From assembly GCA_030704615.1 (NCBI GenBank), contig CM060732.1, positions 12,088,001-12,152,000 of the forward strand: 64,000 nucleotides of DNA. The letters are read 5' to 3'. Under the pieces are notes generated by a model. The model saw nothing but the letters and a program-made list of their open reading frames with translations, had not been told where the DNA came from and did no database searches. Position numbers and translations under genes: made by a program. Numbering within the stretch: position 1 is the stretch's first letter; each line of letters opens with the position of its first letter. Source of the DNA: Takakia lepidozioides. Taxonomy: Eukaryota; Streptophyta; Takakiopsida; Takakiales; Takakiaceae. This document shows, in pieces, positions 1 through 10,709 of the stretch.

Positions 1-197
1 CGTGTCCATATATCAGCATGTCATAGTCAGGATCATGACTGCAAGACCTCCTCAATACATGCCACGTATCCACATATCAGGATGTTTGTAGTCATGACAA
101 TGACTGCAAGACCTCCTCATTATATGCCACGTATCCATATATTAGCATGGTTGTAGTCAGGATAATGACTGCAGATCCTCCTCATGGATATGCCACG
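1..197. repeat. Three tandem copies of a ~65-bp subterminal repeat
   Basis: Three head-to-tail copies of about 64, 65 and 66 bp begin at about 1, 65 and 130. Each runs from CGTRTCCATATATCAGCATG through GACTGCAAGACCTCCTCA to TATGCCA. They lie inside the family B CACTA element and fit its subterminal repeat zone. Confidence 0.85.
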
Positions 198-497
198 TGG
201 CAGTTTCGGGAGACGCCATATGGCGCACATCCACAAAACCTCCTGGACTTATTAGAAAGAGACGTGTACAGTTTGCAGCAGCACACTAAGTCATGTATGG
301 TAGAAGTACGTATGACTGCCACATGACAGTGAGATGTATCACTTAGTTCATCTGACTGCAGTCATCCATGACCGACCATACTGTACTCATTGTATTGACT
401 TGGTTTGCACGACTTAAAGTCATAGAAGTCATATGTACCGTTTATGACCATGGGATAATCATATATACAGTCATATATACCGCGATCTGTTGTAGTG
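1..497. mobile_element. End of a CACTA transposon, family B (rest lies left of the window)
   Basis: The block ends at 480-497 with CGCGATCTGTTGTAGTG, the complement of a CACTACAACAGATCGCG terminus. The same terminus, with a few changes, bounds the complete family B element at 32591-37665. CACTA termini and short AGTCAT/ATGACT subterminal repeats (many copies between 20 and 480) are the hallmarks. No transposase is visible, so this is a non-autonomous or truncated copy. It interrupts the LINE endonuclease gene that resumes at 498. Confidence 0.75.
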
Positions 498-1542
498 GGT
501 CGTCACATGAGTTGGTTTCGATCTTTTTCTGATAGATTGCTAGGCACTTTTTAAGGGCCAGGAATCTTCATTTCTGTGCAGCCGAGATCTCACGACTCAT
601 GTCTTGGGCAGCTTTACTTGTTGCTTGAATCTTGAGGGTAAATCTTTGAATAGGGCATTGGGCGTTGGTTGCAGATTGCTTCCAGACCTGTTCGAGACCG
701 AGTTTGAATGAGGGGATAAAAAGGTGGAGGTGTTGAGTTTGTAGATACTCTCCTTTTTTTCCTAGCAAGGGGCATGGAAAGCGATGCAGCACTACAGCAT
801 GGTCGAAACCTTGAACAATAGGCTCCTGAGGGAAAAGCGTAGCTCCATTGGAGAGAGAGAGGGAGACGTATATCCTATCTAGTCTGGCCATGCAGAGGTC
901 TTGTAAGGATCGATTATTTGTCCAGGTGAAGAAGGGGCTAGTACTACCGGGGAGAGGCTGTGGCGATTCAATCTCGGAGAGGTTATGGGTCTGGAGAAGA
1001 GATTGCCAAGGCGCATCTTCATCAGGGTTGAGGCGAGGAGAAGCAGAGCCGCGCCTATCTTGGTCATTGTCAACCATGTTAAAATCTCCCGCCAGCACCC
1101 AAGAATGAGTAAGTGGCTGAGAGTCCATTTTTTGATTAATGAGGAACCATAGGTCGGCTCGCTCTGGGTGGCTGTTAGGGGCATGTATGTTTACAAAACC
1201 TATAGGATCGGGCTGGCTAGGAAGTTTGAGAGAGCAGAACTGAACTTGCCCTGGCTCCCAGACTTCTTCTTTGAGGATAAACTGGGCAAGGGAGGGTGCC
1301 AGTAGAATGGCGGTGCCTCCTCTAGAACCCTCGTACGATGGCTTCCAGAGGGCAGCCAACATTGGCCATAGGTGGTCAGAAAGGTTGGAGATCTTACCTT
1401 GGCAAAGCTTGTGTTCTTGGATGAAGACTATGGCCTCTACCTGCTAGAGAGGTACCAACCAAGTGCGCAATTTTATTTTTTTAAGAGCAGCCTGGTCAGA
1501 ACCAATCCCTCTGATGTTCCAAGAATGAATACTAACCTGCAT
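498..1542 (-). pseudogene. LINE ORF2, endonuclease domain (broken)
   Basis: This is the N-terminal apurinic-like endonuclease of a plant L1-type LINE, which would nick target DNA to prime reverse transcription. It begins at an ATG (1540-1542) with SIHSWNIRGIG, followed by FIQEHKL, a GSRGGTAILLAP segment, LAGDFNMVDND and FDHAVVLHRF: the N, E, D/N and DH catalytic signatures in order. A TAG at 1444-1446 and a TGA near 568 interrupt one otherwise continuous frame. The frame then runs on (LALKKCLAIYQKK) to 498, where the CACTA element cuts it off. The reverse transcriptase, if present, lies left of the window. It is a decayed gene rather than a host gene. Confidence 0.85.
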
Positions 1543-2294
1543 CTTGAGGGATGGACAGGCTGAGAGGAAACTCTCAAATGATGACCTGGTCTTGAAAAAA
1601 TTGAATTTCGTTTTTTTGTCGTGTGGGAGAAGAGAAGAAACCCATTTATGGTTCAATGGGGCTTTGGGGGCGGGGCTGCAGATCTCAATTATCAATACCA
1701 GTGTGGAGGAGGAGTAGCCAGTGCTATGATTGGTGTGTAGATCAGGTTGGAATCTGGCTGGGGAGAGAATTTCAGAGTGGATCTTCTTAGTAGTGTCCGC
1801 GATTTCCAGGAAAAAGTCTGAAAGGAGGATAAGTCTAAGGGGGTTAGGGGTGCTGTGAGGAAAGGGACCAGCGTCTACCATGAAAGAAAAGGAATCTTGG
1901 CTGTCAGGGTAGGCAATGGAAGGCAGGATTTTGGTCCGGGAGACATGATCGGATTGAAGACAGAATTTTACAAACATTGCTCCAACGAGAGGAAGGGGAG
2001 AAAATAAAAAAAGGAACGGGGCAGGGGTTGGAACTTACGTGGTAAGTGAGAGCGTGAAGGGGGAGGAGGGTTGGCGAGGGCAGCAGTGGCGCTTCATGGG
2101 TGAGAAAGATGTTGAACTGGCGAGCAACTGGAGCTGAGTCTACAGCTTGGGGAAGAGTGTTCCGAGATTGATGAGCCCGAGGGGGGAGAATTTGCAAATC
2201 GGAAGAAGAGGATGAGTGGTTGGAGCCGAGTGGGTTGTAGGAGGGTTGTTCATTGATCCTTTTGCGTTCGATCTCTTTGTTTTGCTCATCCATT
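1543..2294 (-). other. LINE inter-ORF spacer or ORF1 tail
   Basis: Between the LINE endonuclease and the CACTA insertion at 2295 the minus strand has open stretches (about 1904-2293) rich in Ser and Pro with no domain I recognise. By position it is the linker between ORF1 and ORF2 of the LINE, or a low-complexity tail. No independent gene is supported. Confidence 0.5.
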
Positions 2295-3347
2295 CACTAC
2301 AGGAAAAGGGGGGGGTTTTCGACGTCGCGGCCATACCGCAGCCATGCCGCGGCGTCGTAAAACAGCCCTTTTCGGGCAGGGGGGAAGAACCAAATTTGCG
2401 ACGCCCGGGCGTCGGACAAAAAAAAAAAACCTACTATGCAATGTAAAATTATTATCGTCACTAAGGGCGCCCCAACGCCTCTGCGACGCCAGGGCGTCGC
2501 AACAGCATCACCACAGTGAGAGGTTTTTTTTTTTTTTTTTTTTTTTTTGGGCTTTGCGGCCCTCAACTTCATAAAAGCGTCACTGGGGGCGCCCCGCACT
2601 GGGACGCCCAATGTTGCGATGCCAGGGGGTCGCAATGGTGTTGTGGTCAGCTTAGGTCATCACAAGGACGTCGCTTGGGGCGTCTGGCGGTGGGGAGGTG
2701 CAACAATGGCGACGACGCTGGGGCTGGGGCTGGGGCTGGGCACTAAGGCTGTGGAGGTTGCAACTCCCCGGCATCACAAGAGAGACCCCCTTAGAAGGAA
2801 CTTGAAGAAAATCTTTATATGTATATATATAGATTGCTTTTGTGATACATAGATGTAGCGTAGGTGTGTTGGTTAGTTTGTAGTGTCTTAGAAATGTTAT
2901 AACGTGGAGGTCTTAGGTTCAAGTATGCATTGCATGATATATGTAGAACAATGAACATATCGCCATTAGACAGAACCGGAGTCAATGGTCAACGCGGGGG
3001 TCGCAAAGTGCGACGCCCGGACGTCACAATTTAAGGGGGTACATTCGAATTTAGGCGGGAAAATTTGAATTTCAAAAACTTGTTGATCATTGACTCCGAC
3101 GCTTTTGCGACGCCGAGGCGTCGCAACATGGCAAGAAAAAAAATCCGTCGCAGCGAGGGCCCTCTTTCCCCCTTCATGCCACCTTACGACGGCTGGGCGT
3201 CGTAATGGTGTCGCAACGACGGATCGGCGTCGCAAAAAAATGCCGCGGGCTCGGCGTCGCGGGCTCAGCACCGCGCGGGGTGTGGGGCGCAGCTGGCGTC
3301 GCAAACCACCCCCCCCCCCCCCCCCCCCCCCCCCATTTGTTGTAGTG
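2295..3347. mobile_element. CACTA transposon family A, copy 1 (non-autonomous, 1053 bp)
   Basis: It starts CACTACAGGAAAAGGGGG and ends TTTGTTGTAGTG, with a 3-bp target duplication ATT at 2292-2294 and 3348-3350, as expected for the CACTA (EnSpm) superfamily. Inside are many palindromic GCGACGCC/GGCGTCGC boxes (for example near 2397, 2487, 3108, 3220 and 3285), a poly-T run near 2525-2548 and a poly-C run near 3308-3334. No transposase reading frame is present, so mobility would need an enzyme supplied elsewhere. It is inserted in the minus-strand LINE. Confidence 0.93.
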
Positions 3348-5477
3348 ATTTTGCTTTCCAGTACAGCATGTGCCATGGAGTAGGGTGAAGGCTGAGTGAA
3401 TCGTGTCCCTTGCTCGAATGGTAGCTAGATTTGTAGTTGGGAGCTGGTCATAGGGTGGCATACGAATCCAGAGACCTTTCCCCTCCAGACATTGACCAGG
3501 CATAGCCTTCTCTTCGATGAGTGCTAATATCTAGGTTGATGGTGTGAGGGCAGAAACCAGTCCAGGATATTGCCAATGTAGGATCCCCAGGTGATGAGTG
3601 TTTGAGCCTACAACGAGTAGTTTATATTGTACTTGTGCAGAATCGTTTGGATTTTCTCTTTGAGTGTTGGAATGGGGTCATTGTCGATGGGGCAATGGCC
3701 ATGTATTACTGCACATCTGCCGTGGTGATCCAATGGGACTCCAAACCAATCTCATAAGGAGTAGTGGCGAGGAGGGCAGGTTGCGGTGATCTCCTAAACA
3801 TGAGGGGGGTAATGCACGTTGCCTTGGGGTCTGTCACAGGTCGCAACCGCGTAGAACAAGGTTTGGATAGGAGCGGAGTTGGGCACATTTCCTTGCAATG
3901 ATTGGATTAATTGCAATGGTAGTCCTACCCCGACTTGGTGCCATTCCTGCTGCCTTTGATCTTGCTTGAAGATGGGCTTGAGATGTGGATGAGCTGACCT
4001 TGGGGAAGCGACGTTGAATGTGGTTGGGCTGAGAAGTAGGCTGGCCCTGTGCTGGCCTACCCTTGGTGGGGTCCGCTTCAACAACCATGGGGTCAATATG
4101 TTCCTTGCGCCTTTTCCCTACTGGGGATGATGAGGACTGCTGTAGATTGCCATCCCAGTCATCTTGAAGAGGGGATTGCAGAGAGACATTGTTAGTTGTG
4201 GTGGCAACAGGGATTTTAGGAATCATGTCAGTTTGAATAGGTCCCCTGCTAGAGTAATGAGGAGGGGCCTCTGCTTGTGAACTTGGAGAGCTTTGCTTTG
4301 TAGCTCTTTTGCGTTTTGCTTTAGGACAATCCACCCTAAGGTGACCAGACTGTCCGCAGGAGTAGCAAACTGAGAATGAAGTGTCCTCCGTGATTTTGAC
4401 CGAGAAGTAATTCCCCTCCACATCAATGGGCAATCTATTGAATTGGGGCAAGATTGCATCTGCTGGCATGGAAACCACGATCTTTGCAAACCCATTGTCA
4501 TTGATCCTCGAAGCAATGGTTGCACCTCTCCAGGCTGGATCTTTAGCGAACTCCTTGGTACACATTCCACCCCCTGCCCCCTCCCAACATCCTTGTCACA
4601 CCACCCCCCTTGTCACTACAGGAAAAAGGGGGGTTTTGTGACGCCTCGGCCATGCCGTGGCGTCGCAAAACAGATAAAAAACGGAGAGGCATCCCAAAAA
4701 CATCCCAAAATGGTTGCCAATTTCCGGAAGGCAGAAGAGATACTGATTTGGGATATAGGGGAGGGCAATGACTCGAGGGGCCCACACTTTGCCATTGCGG
4801 TTGCCCAATGCCGCAGACCATGGAAATATGTTGATATTAAATCCTTGGAGGTGTGGGTTGAACGAGTGAGCTTTATCTGCCGTCTCTTGAGTTGCCAACA
4901 GAATTGAGTAGGAACCTTTGCCCCTGCGATGGCAAAAATGCTGCTTCAAGTCTCCCGACCCTCCCAAGAGTCTTATGGCCCAGTCCCTAGCATATACCCT
5001 GTCAACCTTTTTGCCTCGAAAATTCAAGAGGACACCCCTTCCCTGGATGTCAGAGACTTTGTCATTAATGTAATCGAAATCCACTTTGACCAATGGATCG
5101 TCTTCGCTCATAGCAAGCTGAAGGTCCGATGGATTCTCAATACGCTCGGGCTGCATGTCCTTGGAGTTATCTCCATGAGCATGAATGTTGTCCAAAGGAC
5201 TGAAAGAGGATCCACAGTGATATTGCATGTGAATTGGCTCGGAAACTTGAGAAGGCTTCGAGGAAGGCCCTGGGGGGTGATACTGGGTAGGAAGATCAAC
5301 CAACCTAGGGACTCTGATGTGAGCACTGAGATTGGTGTAGAAAATCATCTTGCCAGGGCATCCTAGTTTGGGCCTGATGTGCCATGAAGAAACCAATACC
5401 GGAAGAAGGTTGCGATTTGCGAGAAACAGGAAGGCCATTGTAGTTCTTGTGGCTGGGATTGACGCCCTTAAAACCAC
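3348..5477 (-). pseudogene. LINE ORF1 (gag-like, DUF4283-like plus CCHC zinc knuckle)
   Basis: This is the nucleic-acid-binding ORF1 protein of the minus-strand LINE. From about 5477 it has an acidic N-terminal part, then a DUF4283-like fold (VDRVYARDWAIRLLGG, then SYSILLATQETADKA). After an interruption at 4614-4680 it continues with FAKIVVSMPADAILP and a zinc knuckle CYSCGQSGHLRVDC (C-x2-C-x4-H-x4-C), followed by a Lys/Arg/Ser-rich tail ending at 3834. The two halves share one frame on either side of the CACTA remnant. The stretch 3348-3833 has short remnants only. The role follows the family: binding LINE RNA in a ribonucleoprotein. Confidence 0.8.
4614..4680. mobile_element. CACTA family A remnant (5' terminus only)
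   Basis: CACTACAGGAAAAAGGGGGG followed by a GACGCC...GGCGTCGCAAAACAG stretch matches the first ~65 bp of the family A elements at 2295 and 32543. No matching 3' terminus is nearby, so this is either a deleted copy or a fragment. It interrupts the LINE ORF1. Confidence 0.75.
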
Positions 5478-5877
5478 TGCTCGGAAATGGACCCATTGGA
5501 CACTTTGAAAGTGACAGGGAGCTGAGATTGAGAGAACGCGAGAGCTAGTAGGACCGCGAGAAGAGAACTGGAGTAGCGAGAAGGAAGAGAATTGACAAAC
5601 CGAGAAGAAGGGAACTGCAGGAGTGCTTCACCTGACAGAGAAAGAAAAGCCCGCAGGCTCCAACTGTAGAAGGTTAGATACCGGGTAGAGATGAGGAAAG
5701 GTGGAGCTATAGAATTGAGGAAAAAGAGCGAGACGCTGCAGATCTCTCTCAATGCGCGCGGCAAGGGGAGGAGAATACTGAAGGATACAGAGGTTGTCAG
5801 CTGCCCAGTAGCGAGAGATGAATGAGGGAAAGTTTGGAGCCTGTGAGGGGAGGGGAAACTTTGTGAGTACAGCTGCA

Positions 5878-6402
5878 AGGCGGCTGTGAGTTATGGAGGA
5901 GATAATATACGAAGCCTTTATAACACTATCATTAAAAAGGTTTTAAAGGGAGAAGGATTTATGCCCCCCTGATGAAGGAGCACAGAAGCCTTGAACCAGC
6001 CTGGATAGACACACCTCCGAGAAGACGAAGTAGGCGATGGATCCGTTGAGCTTACTCTCCCTCATGCACTCTCTCTCATCGCAAAACGTGGAGCTATATC
6101 ACGCTCACCGATCTCAATCCCTCTATATTCTGTTTGTTTATTTGTTAAAATTAAAATTTGGACTCGACTTGCTACACTGGCCCATGGGTAGGGGGTACAA
6201 AGGGCTATGGACCTAGCAACCGGGTCGTCCGGGTCCGGTTGGTTCCCGGTCCATTTTAGAAATGAAACCGGATCAGGCCGGGTTTCTGGTGACGACGCAG
6301 GTCAGGGTTATCCGGACCCTAACCCGCCGGATACCCGGGCCAAAACCCGGACCCACACAACAGTGCTCTATACCTCTGTAGGATTGGAAATGGTGTCATC
6401 TT
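5878..6402. other. No gene; LINE leader and GC-rich spacer
   Basis: Upstream of the minus-strand LINE ORF1 there is no convincing coding sequence. 6215-6350 is a stretch dense in CCGG/CGGGT motifs. At 6403 a plus-strand LINE fragment begins. Confidence 0.4.
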
Positions 6403-7640
6403 TTGAGCAATGTTGTTGACAAGAATAGATCTAAGTTAATCATAATTTTAGCTTTAGTTCGTAACTTTCTGTGGGGTGCTTCTTCAACATCCCCCAGCCG
6501 TAGAGCGTTGGTGAGTTGGGCCCAAATTACTCAAAAGAAAAAGTATGGAGGTCTTGGGATCATAGATCCCCACTCTCAGGCAAAATGGGTGCCAAGAACT
6601 TTTACCAACTCCTCTCCTTGGAATTTTCTGGTCAGACAGCATATTACGGACTCAGTGCCCTCTCCTACTTACTTGTGGCCTGCCTCCTTGAAATGGGTGG
6701 GGTTCAAGGTTCCTCTGCCATGTCTGCTCAGCTCGGGTCTAAAGCTTGGCAGTCCATTTGGGATGCCTGGCTGCGTATAAGGCCCAATCTCTTTCAAAGA
6801 ATGCCTTCCTTCCCTGAAGAAGCCCAGAGACAACCACTGTTTGCTAGTTTCAATGCAGATTCGGACTTGCTACTTCAATGCTCCAATCATTAGGGGAGAT
6901 GGGAAAACTTGCAGCATCTCCTATTTTTCTCACATCTGGAATAATGGTTTTCCTGGTTCCACTTCCTCTGGAATCTGCCGAACTGGGTCTCTCTTCTTGT
7001 GCTTTCAATAATAGTAGGAATTCTATTGTCAATGAAATTCCGGATTCGTGGATTCATCTCACATCACTCCCTGCCAACCTCAGATCGCTTCCAGCTTGGT
7101 TGGGGTTTATGATCATTCAGGCTTCTTTTGCTTTCCTTGCTTTATACAAGAATCTAAAGGACCTGCAAGGTTGGAAGTTCCAGGTTGACCTGATTGGCAA
7201 TCTGCACTCTCCCTACTGGGGTGAATTACCTAAGAAGGATTTATTCCTCATCCATGTTTTTTCATTGTTTAAGGGAAGTATTGATCCCCTTCCTCCCGCT
7301 TATATCATGCACTATGACAATTCCTGTAGATGGTTCCTCTCAGCTCCTTTGTGTCTTCTTCAATTTGACCCATGGAAATGGTTTTCGATGTCCAAGAATC
7401 ATGACCCATTCTTCGCCTATTCTGTGAAACTTTGTTATTCCCTGTTGAACCCCTCTACTTCCTTTGATGAAAAGCTTAGTCATAAATGGATGCATCTTCG
7501 TGGTGGGGTGGCTTCGTGGAAAACTGTGTGGAAGGATGTCTGGCGGAAAGATAGATTAGTCAAAATATGTGGTTTCTTATGGAGGATTGCTAATCGTATT
7601 CTGCCTGTCAATGACGAGAACATGACTGAACACAAACAAG
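6403..7640 (+). pseudogene. LINE ORF2, C-terminal part (post-RT region and zf-RVT)
   Basis: The fragment starts just past an RT domain: FLWGASSTSPSRRALVSWAQ and KKKYGGLGIIDPHSQAK are typical of the region after LINE RT. It moves through three frames (frameshifts near 6590 and 6890). It ends in a zf-RVT-like domain, WKDVWRKDRLVKICGFLWRI followed by ANRILPVNDEN. Upstream RT motifs are absent, so it is 5'-truncated or the other arm of an inverted insertion (see findings). Its end runs into the LTR at 7623. Confidence 0.8.
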
Positions 7641-8231
7641 ATATCAAACCAGAGGTACAAGACTAGACAAGAAGTCAAGGTCGGTGTGGCCGAATGCATG
7701 ATGGGTAAACATGAATCAAGATGATCTTTATAACAATGGACAAGAGTACAAGATACTGGAACTCGACTCGAATACTGGAATACTGGAAGTTGGACTAGGG
7801 TACCAGATACTGGAAACTGGACTAGAGTACTGGGACTGGGAACAAGAGTAACTTGAACTTGTGTTGGCGAGACTGAAGAGTGTCCAGTCTTGCCTCCTAT
7901 ATATATTGGCTACTAAGAAGTTCTCTAAGAAACTTCCCCAATAAAGGTTTCTTGATGGAGAAGCTTCCAAGGTTAAACAAAGGTTTCTTGATGGAAAAAT
8001 TTCCTTAAACAAAAGAGGTATCTTGATAGAGAAGTTTTCTCCAAATGAAGCTTAATGAGCAGTTTCCCAAGTTACTTTCGATAATTCGATAAACTCCCGA
8101 TAGCTTGGTAATTAATGGTAACTTATTGTAAATCATGATAGATCACGGTTAATCATGATAACTTTCGATAACATGGTAACTTGATAACTTCTGGTATTTA
8201 CTCCTACTAGCTCTGGGCTATGTCCGTGACA
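7623..8231 (-). repeat. 3' LTR of a truncated Ty3/gypsy element
   Basis: On the minus strand a purine tract (AGGAAGGGG) at 8233-8245 is followed by TGTCACGGACATAG, a normal LTR start at 8231. The left edge is put at the TG at 7623 because LTRs end in CA on the other strand; that edge is uncertain by some tens of bases. The LTR contains repeats of GATACTGGAA/ACTGGA and of GGTAACTT/GATAACTT. The other LTR is missing. Confidence 0.6.
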
Positions 8232-8286
8232 TCACCCCTTCCTCTAGCGCCGAGTTCCTCGAGGAGCGGTAAAATCTTGGACTTGC

Positions 8287-8688
8287 TTAGAGTTGGAGAA
8301 AATCCAAAATCCGGCGAATGGTACTTGCCAAGTATTCGGCTCTTCGTTCTTGACTCAAATGATTTATAGGTCCCTGCAACCATCGATAGTGTCCAACACC
8401 TTGAACTTGGGACCACGTAGTGATTTGAGCATTCTGATTTTCGAAGCTGCCTTCAAACATGATTTCGTTGCCCTTTGGGTTTGAAGCCTCAACCTCCAAC
8501 AGGATTATCAGACTTCGAGTAGGCTCCACTTGCCGTCGTACGGGGTCCAGACGAGGAAGTACACGTCGCATTGGTGGCCCATCATTTCGAGAGCATCGAC
8601 GTGATGTTGAAGGTCGTGAGAGTCGGAACGGCTGATCTGGTAGTTGGGTAAGCGACAGTTCCAATGTATCTAGTTCATGTGACTCCAT
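8287..8688 (-). other. Open frame between chromodomain and 3' LTR, function unknown
   Basis: A 133-codon open frame begins with MESHELDTLELSLTQLP and contains an Arg/Pro/Ser-rich middle and a WSQVQGVGHYRWLQGP segment. It sits between the stop of the chromodomain (8836) and the LTR of the same element. Some gypsy elements carry an extra 3' frame; whether this one is translated cannot be told. I do not recognise a domain. Confidence 0.35.
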
Positions 8689-8835
8689 GCTGCCAATACA
8701 AGATGCAAAGAGTGCTGGAAGTGTAGCTATATATACTGATGTATGGTGCTCCTCCCTCCTTAGCGTATATCAGGTATACTGAATGTGGAGTCTTCACCTT
8801 GAAGCTAACTTGGCTGACATCATCGTTGTGACGTT

Positions 8836-10709
8836 TTATTGACGTGTAGCTCGGGGCTTAGCTGGATATCGTTGATGAAACTCTTGGACTTTGTCAGATG
8901 CATTGGCGAGGTTGGATGAAGGTTCCCACGTTCGTTCGTTGATGTCGTAGGCTTTCCAATGTACGAAATACTCAAGACGTTTATACTTGATGCGAGAGTC
9001 TAGGACTCATCGACTTCATACTCGATTTCCTGATTGACTTCGATTGGTGGAGGTGGTACAGAAACTCTCCCTAGAATATTCGATAGATGATACAACTCCA
9101 ATAATGAAACATGAAAGACTGGATGGATGCGCATACTTCGTAGGAGTTCAAGCCGAAAACTGACCGGATTTATTTGTCGAATAATTTTGAATACTCCCAG
9201 ACGTTGATAATCCAACTTCCTTGATGGTCGCGAGGTTTGTATGTCCCGTCGAAGAAGCCACACACGATCTCCGATCTTGAACTGGGGTTGGAGTTGGCGA
9301 TGTTGATCTGCATAATCCTTATATTATTTTTGAGCTTCTGCGAGGTGGAATGTAAGCTCATTGTGAATCGTAGCAAGATGAGTAGCAAGGTTTTCTACAG
9401 CAGGGTTTCCGACAGTCTTCATGTGGAAAGGGTTTGCTCGAGGATGATGACCATAATTGGAAAAAAATGGAGTCTGTTTGGTCGAAGAATGTATAGTGTT
9501 GTTGTAGGCAAACTCAGCCAAGGTCAGTCTGTGAATGATTAGCTGTAGGTAACCGTCTTATTACATGGAATGAAATGTGTCATCTTCGTAAAACGATCCA
9601 CAATAACAAGGATTGAGTCGGTGGTCTTGGAAATTGGAAGGTCCGTAATAAAGTTTATAGACAATGACAACCATGGACCCTTGGGAATGGGTAATGGTTG
9701 AAGAAGGTCGTAAGGTCGATGTCGTGGTCCCTTCGCCCTAGCACACGTGTCACAAGATTTTATAAATTATTTCACGAGTTTCCACATCTGCGACCACCAA
9801 TAGTCCCTGGATATCAATTCCATTGTTTTGTTGAAGCCGAAATGTCCTGTAGCCGGAAGATCATGACATGCTTGAAGAATTCAAAGTAGTGTAGGTCCTG
9901 GAGGTACATAGAGAAGTCCCTCGAAATAAAGTAAGCCATTTTTGAATTCGAAGTCGTTTGTAACATGTGGGTTGTCTCGAGGTCGATTTAGTTGACTTCG
10001 TAGTGTCGTAGCAAATTGGTCGCTCTTCAGTGCTTCCTGAATCTCCTTTATGATCTCTGCATCGTTATAGGTGGACATGTATAGAATATTCAATTGGAGG
10101 TTTGTTGGTTTCCAGATGATGGATTTCTGTTGGTCGAAAGTTGTCTCCCTTTTTTTCGGCGCAAGATACGATCGTCGAGAAAGAGCATCGGGTTTCCCTT
10201 GAAGATATCCGGGGCGATAGGTAATAACAAATCAAACCTTGTTAGTGACATACCCCATCTTGCTTGACGTTGATTCAAAACACGAGCACTCATAAAATAT
10301 TCGAGATTTTTGTGATCGGTGTAGACAGTGACCTGATGTTTAGCTCCCTCCAATAGATGACGTCACTCCTCAAAAACATCGATGATCGCTAGAAGTTCTT
10401 TGTCATAAATTTCATAATTGATTTATGCAGCGGAAAATTTGCGAGAAGAAAACCAACAGGGTGAAGTCGGCCATCCGTACCGTATTGAGAGAGTATAACA
10501 CCAAGTACAAAGTCTCATGCATCTGCTTCCAAAAAGAATGGTTTAGATGGGTCTGCATGTACCGGTATTGGAGCCGTTGTAAATGCATGCTTCAGCCTTT
10601 CAAATGTCTGGTCAGCCTTCTCGTCCCATACAAATTTGTCCTTCCCTGTGAGTCGTGTCAATGGTGCAGCAATTTGGGAGTAGTCATTGATGAAGATTCT
10701 ATAGAAATT
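8836..10709 (-). pseudogene. Ty3/gypsy chromovirus pol remnant (RT end, RNase H, integrase, chromodomain)
   Basis: Reading down the minus strand: RT thumb GFANFYRIFINDYSQ near 10709-10660 and an RNase H stretch TDHKNLEYF with VLNQRQARW near 10330-10250. Next come linker NRPRDNPHVTNDFEF near 9960, integrase core LAEFAYNNTIHSST near 9510 and its C-terminal part KLDYQRLG...INPVSFRLEL near 9200. Last is a chromodomain (LEYFVHWKAYDINERTWEP) ending with a stop at 8836-8838. Several stops and frameshifts break it, including a 1-nt shift near 9003 before the chromodomain. The phrasing VLNQRQARW and [14 protein letters not shown] is closer to TCN1-like/fungal-type chromoviruses than to seed-plant Tekay or Reina elements, from memory. 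The 5' half is missing. Confidence 0.85.

Noticed and set aside
2297-2852. Several overlapping open frames with poly-Phe or poly-Lys
   Set aside because: They are produced by homopolymer runs and palindromes inside the CACTA element, not by coding sequence.
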